Source: Planctomycetota bacterium (GTDB lineage Bacteria; Planctomycetota; UBA1135; UBA2386). Taken from it: DNA of 6,995 nucleotides. The stretch covers positions 1 through 6,995 of the forward strand of contig QJVU01000205.1 in assembly GCA_003235605.1 (NCBI GenBank), in the 5' to 3' direction. Below are positions 1 to 5,891 of the stretch, piece after piece. Numbering within the stretch: position 1 is the stretch's first letter; every line of letters starts with the position of its first letter. The notes below the pieces were generated by a model, which saw nothing but the letters and a program-made list of their open reading frames with translations, did not search any database and was not told the origin of the DNA. Position numbers and translations under genes: made by a program.

Positions 1-1451
1 TGCGCCGCCTCGATCGGATCACGACCTTGCATCCGGAGTCGTTCATCGGGCCGCTGGCGAAGCTCGTGGGAAGACCGCTGCCAAAGCGCGAGCTTCCGGC
101 ACCCCTGGCAGCCGCCTGGCAGGCCCTGCAGCGCGGAGACTACCAGGGAGTGGGTGCGGCCCTGCAGCTGCACGCCCTGGCCGACCTGGAGGTGTCCTGG
201 CGCGCCGAGGCCTGCTACCTGTGCGGTGTCGCCGAGCTGCGCCAGGGTCGAAGCGACGCCGCCCTCGAGCTGTGGCAAGTGGGGAAGGACAAGTTCCCCG
301 GCACCAACTTCGGTTGGAAATGCGCTGCGGAGGTGGAGGGCCACGGTCCGCTCTACTACGGGTTCGAGGTCTATCGGGATCTGCCGCCGAAAGTGCTCGA
401 GGCCACCGCACCGGGAAGCCGCGCCCCGGCCGGTGCCTACAGCGAGGAGGAACTGCGCCGGCGCGGCATCGAGTTCCTGCTGTGCATGCAACGGTCGAAC
501 GGGGGCTACACCGACAGCCGCTACGACTTCGGGGGCACGGACTCGCTGCCCAACGTGCACGTTGCCTGCACCGCACTGATAGGTCTCGCGCTCTTCGTCA
601 CCGCGGATCCGGCAGACAAGGCCCTCAGCGGCCGAACCGACCGGGCACTCGAGAATCTGCGCAGCCGGTATCTGGTCGCCCCTGAAAGCACCAACACGGC
701 GGACGCGGACGAGCTGGTCTGGGCATACGCGTACCGAGCCAGGTTGCAGGCCGAGCAGATGCAGCGCTCGGACGGGAGCCCACCCGGAACGGGCTGGCGG
801 GCGAAGACCTGGTCCGCGTGGAGCGGGGAGCTCCAAGAAGTGGTCGACCAGCTTCTCAAGCTGCAGCCGGACTCCGGCCAGTGGCGCCACGAGTACCCCA
901 ATCCATTCGCTACCGCGACCGTCCTGCAGGTCCTGGCCCTGGCGAAGAAAGCCGGTGCCCACATCGACACCAGGCGCGTGGCTCGCGGCATTGCTGCGCT
1001 GAAGCGGTGCCGGGGCGAGAGCGGGGGCTTCACCTACGGCAGCGTGAGTCGCGGCAGGCCGCGGGTCGACGTCCGGGGAGCCGCGGGGCGGATGCCACTG
1101 TGCGAGCTTGCGCTGCTGCTATGGGGCGAGTCCGATCAGGAGAAGCTCGGAAAGGCCATCCAGGTCTCCTTCGAGCATCACCATCGGCTGGAAGCCGTGC
1201 GCAAGTACGACGACCATGCCGACCGGTTCGGCTACGGCGGCTTCTTCTTCTGGTTCGACATGCTGGGTCGCACCGACGCCATCCTGGCGTTGACCGACAA
1301 GGGGCAGCGCGACGAGTTCCTGCAGCGGCAGCGCGAGATCGTCCTCGAGATCCCCGAGATCGACGGCTGCTTCGTGGACTCCCATGAGCTGGGGCGCACC
1401 TACGGCACGGCCATGGCGCTCCTCTGCCTGGCGAGGATTCGCAACAAGTAG
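1..1451 (+). CDS. Prenyltransferase/squalene-oxidase repeat (alpha/alpha-toroid) protein, 5'-partial
   Basis: The reading frame is open from the left edge (first whole codon at 3) to the TAG at 1449-1451, so 482 codons of a longer gene are visible. A TTG at 27 is the first possible start, but the frame reads on upstream with ordinary codons and no start or RBS, so the true start is probably outside. Counting TTG27 as residue 1, residues about 25-100 form a helical, TPR-like region (AWQALQRGDY, AELRQGRSDAALELW). Residues about 140-470 hold toroid-type repeats with the Gly-aromatic pattern of prenyltransferase/squalene-oxidase repeats: FLLCMQRSNGGY (150-161), LLKLQPDSGQW (276-286), LKRCRGESGGF (325-335) and EIPEIDGCF (441-449), each followed by a helix such as TATVLQVLALA. 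No DxDD or DCTAE cyclase motif is seen, so a scaffold or binding role is likelier than terpene cyclisation. Family assignment is fairly sure; function is unknown. Confidence 0.8.
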   Translation, partial: RRLDRITTLHPESFIGPLAKLVGRPLPKRELPAPLAAAWQALQRGDYQGVGAALQLHALADLEVSWRAEACYLCGVAELRQGRSDAALELWQVGKDKFPGTNFGWKCAAEVEGHGPLYYGFEVYRDLPPKVLEATAPGSRAPAGAYSEEELRRRGIEFLLCMQRSNGGYTDSRYDFGGTDSLPNVHVACTALIGLALFVTADPADKALSGRTDRALENLRSRYLVAPESTNTADADELVWAYAYRARLQAEQMQRSDGSPPGTGWRAKTWSAWSGELQEVVDQLLKLQPDSGQWRHEYPNPFATATVLQVLALAKKAGAHIDTRRVARGIAALKRCRGESGGFTYGSVSRGRPRVDVRGAAGRMPLCELALLLWGESDQEKLGKAIQVSFEHHHRLEAVRKYDDHADRFGYGGFFFWFDMLGRTDAILALTDKGQRDEFLQRQREIVLEIPEIDGCFVDSHELGRTYGTAMALLCLARIRNK

Positions 1452-1473
1452 GCGTGGAGAAGTAGGCGTGGAG
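1446..1473. repeat. Perfect 14-bp tandem duplication over the stop codon of the toroid gene
   Basis: AAGTAGGCGTGGAG occurs at 1446-1459 and again, directly adjacent and without mismatch, at 1460-1473. The first copy contains the last Lys codon and the TAG stop; the second duplicates both just downstream. This is consistent with a small slippage or repair duplication in the short gap between two convergent genes. Confidence 0.9.
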
Positions 1474-1486
1474 CCCGGCTCCTGCT

Positions 1487-3712
1487 CTACCGGATCGGCA
1501 GCGGGCGTTGGGTGTGGACGACAGGCGGGTCGGTGGCGTCCACCCGCAGGTTGCCACAGCGTCCGGTGTGAAGGGTCGGCACGCCGAGGTTCCGGGCCAG
1601 GGTCGCCTGGATGCTGATCCCGTCCTTGGGCGAGGAGGAGACGAGGGCCAGCTTCGGTTGCACCACTCGGAGCAGGTCCTGAACGGTGCCGTGCCTGCGT
1701 CCGTGGTGAGGAAGGACAATGACGTCCGCGGTCTGCGGGGTCGCCTGTGCCAGGTAGCCCCCCACCCCGATCTCCAGGGCATCGCCACAGAGCAGAGCGC
1801 GGAACGTGCCGAGATCGGCTCGGAGCCAGATGCTGTGATCGTTGGGGTCGCCGCTCCGGACGGCGGGGCGGATGGCCAGCAGGTGGGGGCCGAGTCGCCG
1901 TTCCTGGCCGGCGGACAGGAAACCAACGGAGGCACCCTGCTGCTGGAGGAGGAGAGCGAGGGCGCTGGTACGGAGCTCTTCTTGGAGGAGGGCGCGACGC
2001 ACCGGCAGCCGTGCCAGCAGGTCGGGGACGGCGCCCACATGGTCGAAGTCCCCGTGGGTCAGGACCAGCAGGTCGATGCGCCGGTTGGGCAGCAAGGCCT
2101 CCTGGACCGCGCGGGAAGCACGGGCGGGGTTGCCCAGGCTGCCGCAGTCGATCAGAGCCAAGCGGGAGTCGGGAAGGCGCAGGAGGCAGGCCAGGCCATG
2201 GCCCACGGCCAGCAGTTCGAGGCCGGGTGGCCGGTGGTTGCGCGCCGGGACGAAGTGCGGCAGGGAGAGCAGCAGGGCCAGGACGGCGACGGCGGCACGG
2301 TTCCGCCGGACCCAGAGGAGGGTGAGCCCCAACAGGCCGAGGGCCAGGAGCAGCAGGAGATCGGGCCGTGGGCCGGCAAAAACCGGGGCCAGCGGCAGGC
2401 GGGCCACCAGGCGGACGGCCTCGCAGTAGAGGAAGGTCATGCCCTCGAGGGGCAGGGCCAGGGTCGTCACCAGGCCGTCAGCCAGGCCCGGTGCGATTGC
2501 GCCGAGGGAGCCCACAGCGAGGCCGAGGCCCAGCATCATGGCGATCAGCGGGGACAAGAGGGGCGTCGCCAGGATCGTCCACGGCGCGAACTGGCCGAAG
2601 TACCAAAGCGTCAGGGGCATGGTGGTGAGGGTTGCCCACAGGGAGCCCAGGAGCGGTGCCAACAACAGCCGGCCCTGGAGCGTCTGGTCGTGGAGCACCC
2701 CGGAGAGCGCCAGGCCGAACACTGCCGCGTAGCTCAGGTTGAAGCTGACGCTGAACAGGTCCTGGGGCATCACGACGGCGCTGAGGAGGGCCGGCAGGGC
2801 GAGGACCGCCCCCACGGGCAGCCGGCGATGGCGGGACTGGCAGCAGAAGAACAGGAGCGTTGCCACCAGGGCGCGGAACACCGGCGGCTCCATGCCGGTG
2901 ACGACGCCGTAGAGGAGCAGGATCCCCGCGGCTGCACGACGCCAGGTGGTACTGCCGAGTGGCGAGCGCCCGGTGACCGCCCGGAACAGCAGACCCAGCA
3001 GCCAGGCCAGCATGGTGGCATGGGCGCCGGAGACTGCCAGCAGGTGGCTCAAGCCCGTGGCCCGATGGGCGCGCACGAGATCCTCGGGAAGGGTCGGTCC
3101 CTTCCCCAGCACCAGGTGTGTGAGCAGCAGGCCCCGTTCGCCGGGGACGGCCGCCAGCAGCGCGTCCTGCATGCGGAGGCGGCAGCTCGCTGCCAGTCGC
3201 GCCGGCGAAGGGCGCCCCGCCCGCACTTTGATGGCATCGTGGGCCGCGAGGATCCGGGGCAGCCCGCGCGAGGCGAACCCCGGGGGCAGTGGCCCGCTGC
3301 CACGGCCGATGCCCTCGACGATGTCGCCGGGCAGGACACCCGCCCGACCCTGCACCACGCAGAGGCAGACCTGGCGCCGTGCCGCGAGGTGAAAGGACTC
3401 CTGAGCGAGGATCGGGTCCCAGCGGATTTCCCCCGCGACCTCGCCGCGGAAGCGGACCACCCCCGCGGGGGGAGCCGTCGCGGGGCTGGGCTGCCCGGGA
3501 ATCGCCGCCAGGGCCGCCGGGACCAGCAGCAGCCACGGGCCCGCCCGGCGGCGCCAGGTGGTGACGACGGCGGCAAGCACGATCGCCGCCGCCGCCGCCA
3601 CCAGGCCCAGCTCGCGGGCCGTGATGGCGCCGGCCATGGCCCAGGCGGCGGCGGCGACCAATCCTGCCCCGCCACCGAGCGCTGGTGCGCGGCTTGCCGC
3701 GATTGCGTCCAT
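1487..3712 (-). CDS. comEC: ComEC/Rec2-family DNA internalisation channel protein
   Basis: A 741-residue integral membrane protein, close to the usual full ComEC length (about 700-800). ComEC conducts one strand of incoming DNA across the inner membrane during natural transformation. Hydrophobic segments sit near residues 12-70, followed by a soluble OB-like (DUF4131-type) part at about 84-165 (VVRFRGEVAGEI, GVLPGDIVEG). The competence domain runs about 190-480, with the signature GLSHLLAVSGAH (220-231), TGMEPPVFRAL (272-282) and SFNLSYAAVFGLAL (323-336) plus many membrane helices. A metallo-beta-lactamase-like domain covers about 498-735: LTHGDFDH (551-558) corresponds to the family HxDxDH site, followed by LLCGD (640-644) and VLPHHG (666-671). 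The usual GQGD is GHGL here (504-507). The ATG at 3712 starts before the first hydrophobic stretch; no clear RBS is visible. It is convergent with the toroid gene (35 bp gap) and divergent from coaD. No other competence gene is in view. Confidence 0.93.
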   Translation of the reverse strand: MDAIAASRAPALGGGAGLVAAAAWAMAGAITARELGLVAAAAAIVLAAVVTTWRRRAGPWLLLVPAALAAIPGQPSPATAPPAGVVRFRGEVAGEIRWDPILAQESFHLAARRQVCLCVVQGRAGVLPGDIVEGIGRGSGPLPPGFASRGLPRILAAHDAIKVRAGRPSPARLAASCRLRMQDALLAAVPGERGLLLTHLVLGKGPTLPEDLVRAHRATGLSHLLAVSGAHATMLAWLLGLLFRAVTGRSPLGSTTWRRAAAGILLLYGVVTGMEPPVFRALVATLLFFCCQSRHRRLPVGAVLALPALLSAVVMPQDLFSVSFNLSYAAVFGLALSGVLHDQTLQGRLLLAPLLGSLWATLTTMPLTLWYFGQFAPWTILATPLLSPLIAMMLGLGLAVGSLGAIAPGLADGLVTTLALPLEGMTFLYCEAVRLVARLPLAPVFAGPRPDLLLLLALGLLGLTLLWVRRNRAAVAVLALLLSLPHFVPARNHRPPGLELLAVGHGLACLLRLPDSRLALIDCGSLGNPARASRAVQEALLPNRRIDLLVLTHGDFDHVGAVPDLLARLPVRRALLQEELRTSALALLLQQQGASVGFLSAGQERRLGPHLLAIRPAVRSGDPNDHSIWLRADLGTFRALLCGDALEIGVGGYLAQATPQTADVIVLPHHGRRHGTVQDLLRVVQPKLALVSSSPKDGISIQATLARNLGVPTLHTGRCGNLRVDATDPPVVHTQRPLPIR

Positions 3713-3770
3713 TGCCGGTGCGGTGGGTTTGGGTGGCGTCCGGTTACCCGTTGGCCGTTACCATCCCGCA
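3713..3770. promoter_or_regulatory. Divergent intergenic region between comEC and coaD
   Basis: These 58 bp are the only non-coding DNA between two divergent starts, so they should carry at least part of the initiation signals of both genes. GTTACC occurs twice in direct orientation, at 3743-3748 and 3757-3762 (start-to-start 14 bp). I could not assign -35/-10 boxes on either strand, and no Shine-Dalgarno stands before the coaD ATG. The promoter role is inferred from gene orientation only. Confidence 0.4.
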
Positions 3771-4259
3771 ATGGCTCGCGCCCTGTATCCCGGCAGCTTC
3801 GACCCGGTCACCCGTGGTCATCTCGACCTGGTGGCCCGTGCCTCGGACCTGTTCGATGCCGTCACGGTGGCAGTCGCGGCGAACATCTCCAAGCAGGCCT
3901 TGTTCACCGTCGAGGAGCGTCTGGAGATGCTGCGGGAGGTGCTGCCGCTGTCGGAGAGGCTGGAGGTGGTGTCGTTTCAGGGGCTGGTGGTGGACTACTG
4001 CAAGGAGCACCGCCACGACGTGATCCTGCGCGGTCTGCGCACCGTCTCTGACTTCGAGTACGAGTACCAGATGGCACTGACCAACCGGCATCTCAACGAT
4101 GCCGTGGAAACGGTGTTCGTGATGCCCAGCATCGAGTTCTCGTTCGTGTCGTCGAGCCTGATCAAGGACATCGTCCGCAACGGTGGGGACGTCTCCGCCT
4201 TCGTACCGCCATCCGTAGAGGCTCGGTTGCGGAGGCGGCTGAGCGACAACGACCTGTAG
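3771..4259 (+). CDS. coaD: Phosphopantetheine adenylyltransferase (PPAT)
   Basis: A 162-residue cytoplasmic enzyme, the typical CoaD length, that transfers AMP from ATP to 4'-phosphopantetheine to give dephospho-CoA, the penultimate step of coenzyme A synthesis. The nucleotidyltransferase signature is intact: YPGSFDPVTRGHLDL at residues 6-20, with the (T/H)xGH motif at 14-17. Further family positions are Lys41 in NISKQALFT, RGLRTVSDFEYE (88-99) in the pantetheine/ATP-binding region, NRHL (105-108), and the SSS of FVSSSLIKDI (125-134), equivalent to the ISSS motif. FVPPSVEARL closes the protein as in homologues. The frame is open further upstream, but the family N-terminus (MxxALYPGSFDP) fixes the ATG at 3771. 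There is no recognisable RBS before it. It leads a same-strand set with ridA (114 bp downstream) and the membrane protein gene. Confidence 0.96.
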   Translation: MARALYPGSFDPVTRGHLDLVARASDLFDAVTVAVAANISKQALFTVEERLEMLREVLPLSERLEVVSFQGLVVDYCKEHRHDVILRGLRTVSDFEYEYQMALTNRHLNDAVETVFVMPSIEFSFVSSSLIKDIVRNGGDVSAFVPPSVEARLRRRLSDNDL

Positions 4260-4373
4260 AAACCACGCAACACCCGATCCATGCTCCGTTTTCCTGGTTG
4301 CTCCCTGGCCCTCCTGGTCCTGCCCGGCTGTATGTTCGACATGCGCATTCAAAAGGACCCCGAACATCAGAAC

Positions 4374-4772
4374 ATGAAGCTGACCGCCGTCCATGCCGAA
4401 GACGCTCCCAAGGCCATTGGCCCCTACAGTCAAGCCATCGCTGCCGGCAACCTGTTGTTCTGCTCAGGGCAGATCGCGCTCGATCCACAGACCGGCGAGA
4501 TGGTGGGGGCCACCGCCGCCGAGCAGGCCGAACAGGTCATGAAGAACCTGGAGGCGGTGCTGGCGGCTGCCGGCTCCAGCTTCGATCAAGTGGTGCGCAC
4601 CACGATCTTCCTGGCGGACATGGCAGACTTCGGCACGGTCAACGAGGTCTACGGCAGGCATTTTCCGAATCACAAGCCGGCGCGGGCAACGGTGGCGGTA
4701 AGGCAGCTGCCGAAGGGGGCGCTGGTCGAGATCGACTGCATCGCCTGCATCGTCGCCGCCACCAGCCGGTAG
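4374..4772 (+). CDS. ridA: RidA family reactive imine/enamine deaminase (YjgF/YER057c/UK114)
   Basis: A 132-residue protein from the chosen ATG, matching the compact RidA fold (about 125-135). RidA proteins, usually trimers, hydrolyse reactive enamines/imines such as 2-aminoacrylate released by PLP enzymes. Visible signatures are GPYSQAI (16-22, with Tyr18), FCSGQIALDPQTGE (29-42), VRTTIFLADM (74-83), PARATVAV (102-109) with the substrate-carboxylate Arg104, and VEIDCIA (118-124) with Glu119. The residues equivalent to E. coli Tyr17, Arg105 and Glu120 are therefore present, which supports true RidA activity; the position of E. coli Cys107 is Val or Thr, as in many homologues. The start at 4374 is chosen by family length. 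AAAAGGA at 4351-4357 is the only purine-rich candidate RBS and is rather far (16 bp). In-frame ATGs at 4281, 4332 and 4341 would add up to 31 residues. The next gene starts 3 bp after the stop. Confidence 0.92.
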   Translation: MKLTAVHAEDAPKAIGPYSQAIAAGNLLFCSGQIALDPQTGEMVGATAAEQAEQVMKNLEAVLAAAGSSFDQVVRTTIFLADMADFGTVNEVYGRHFPNHKPARATVAVRQLPKGALVEIDCIACIVAATSR

Positions 4773-4775
4773 CGC

Positions 4776-5882
4776 ATGGCGCCGGGGCCCGCCGACAGGA
4801 GACTCGGCCACCGGCTGGCCGCCGGTTCGTTCGTCCTGCTGACAGTCCTGCTGCCGGCGTTGCTGGCGTTCACCGACATCGCAGCGCCGTCGGCGCCTGG
4901 GGAGAAGGAGCGCATTGTCGCCGCCCTGTCGACCGACCCTGCGCAGGACACGCCCCTGGCGCTCTTCTACCGACTGACCGTCCCCGCGGATGTGGCCGAG
5001 AATCGGGCCGAGGACCAACTCCACATCGTTGCCCAGGCTCGCCGGGCGGGTCTGCTGGCGCTGCTGGTCGTGTCGGGCCTGGTCTACGTCCTCGTGGCGA
5101 TGGTCCGCGGTCCTGCGGCAGGCGTGGTGACATGTCTGTGCCTGTGCCTGGTACCCGCGGTCGCCCACGAAGGCCATGTGCTCAGACCCGAGCAGTGTGC
5201 CACGATGATCGGGCTGCTGGGCGTGCTGCTGACGCACCTCTACCCCGACGCGTTGCGGAGGCGCAGGGACCGGCGGCCCATTGCCCGTTGGCTGAACCGG
5301 GCCGGGATCGTGGTCTGCGTCAGCCTCTGCTTCGGCGTCTCCATGGCATGTCTGCCAGAGGCCGGCATCTACCTCCTCCTGCCGGGAGGCGCCCTGCTGC
5401 TGGTTGCCATGTGCCTCGTGGCAGTGTTCCCCCGGGTCGTGCGACGGCGTGGGATCCAGCGCTGGCCCTACGCCGCTGCAAGCGTCCGGCTCCTGCCGTG
5501 GGTTGCCATGTGCCTGGTGAACCTGGGCCTGGGTTACGTGGTGTTGGTGCTGGTGCCCGGAGCGTCCACAGGCGCCCATGTCGCCGAAGCCGGCATGTTG
5601 CCCGGCCCGTGGTACCTGCTGGTGCCGGCGCTGGCGCTGCTGCTCGTGGGGGGCTTGCGGATGGTGCTGGGGGTGGGCCTCAAGCTGGGACGGGAGGGCC
5701 GTGTGGGCTCCGAGGCCCTGCTGCTCATCTATGCGGCGGCGCTGTTGCTCCAGCATCTGGGCGGCCCTCCCCGGGATCACCTGCCCGCAGCTCCCGCCGT
5801 CGCGATCCTGATGGGGGAGGGCGCTGGCCTTCTGTTGCGCCTGGGCGCGGGGCGCCTCGCCGGCGCCGGGCACCGGTCCTGA
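4776..5882 (+). CDS. Polytopic membrane protein of unknown function
   Basis: I do not recognise this 368-residue protein. It has about nine or ten hydrophobic segments, roughly residues 13-33, 91-110, 114-132, 141-157, 173-193, 197-217, 238-260, 277-300, 312-327 and 338-356. A hydrophilic loop of about 57 residues follows the first (34-90). Arg-rich stretches (RRRRDRR at 161-167, RVVRRRG at 220-226) suggest cytoplasmic loops. Nine cysteines lie in or next to the membrane segments, including a CLCLC run (120-124) just before HEGH (131-134) and LRPEQC (136-141). VAMCLV occurs twice (210-215 and 243-248). An isoprenoid- or sugar-handling membrane enzyme is possible, but no catalytic motif is clear. 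The ATG at 4776 lies 3 bp after the ridA stop with no good RBS, so translation may be coupled to ridA. Coding is supported by the long open frame, tight spacing and regular hydrophobic periodicity. Confidence 0.75.
   Translation: MAPGPADRRLGHRLAAGSFVLLTVLLPALLAFTDIAAPSAPGEKERIVAALSTDPAQDTPLALFYRLTVPADVAENRAEDQLHIVAQARRAGLLALLVVSGLVYVLVAMVRGPAAGVVTCLCLCLVPAVAHEGHVLRPEQCATMIGLLGVLLTHLYPDALRRRRDRRPIARWLNRAGIVVCVSLCFGVSMACLPEAGIYLLLPGGALLLVAMCLVAVFPRVVRRRGIQRWPYAAASVRLLPWVAMCLVNLGLGYVVLVLVPGASTGAHVAEAGMLPGPWYLLVPALALLLVGGLRMVLGVGLKLGREGRVGSEALLLIYAAALLLQHLGGPPRDHLPAAPAVAILMGEGAGLLLRLGAGRLAGAGHRS
5402..5515 (+). repeat. 15-bp direct repeat inside the membrane protein gene
   Basis: GGTTGCCATGTGCCT occurs at 5402-5416 and 5501-5515, exactly 99 bp (33 codons) apart and in the same reading frame, so both copies encode VAMCL within two hydrophobic segments. 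The flanks are only loosely similar. It may be a remnant of an internal helix duplication or chance in a biased sequence. Confidence 0.5.
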
Positions 5883-5891
5883 CGCCCTTGC

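Noticed and set aside
1470..1482. GGAGCCCGGCTCC inverted repeat between convergent genes as a terminator
   Set aside because: The stem can form only about 5 bp with a 3-base loop and has no T-run on either side. It is too weak to call an intrinsic terminator.
1508..4051. An 847-codon open frame on the + strand, opposite comEC and running into coaD
   Set aside because: Its product is Gln/Gly/Glu/Ala-rich with no fold-like pattern and no RBS. It lies antisense to a clear ComEC and then overlaps coaD in another frame. Long antisense frames are expected in high-GC DNA.
4260..4373. A promoter before ridA in the coaD-ridA gap
   Set aside because: TTGCTC at 4298-4303 and TATGTT at 4331-4336 are 27 bp apart, too far for a normal -35/-10 pair, and nothing better was seen.
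4464..5873. A 469-codon open frame on the - strand, opposite ridA and the membrane protein gene
   Set aside because: The product is Gln/His/Arg-rich low-complexity sequence, the usual antisense reading of a hydrophobic Leu/Val/Ala-coding gene, and it overlaps the well-supported ridA.
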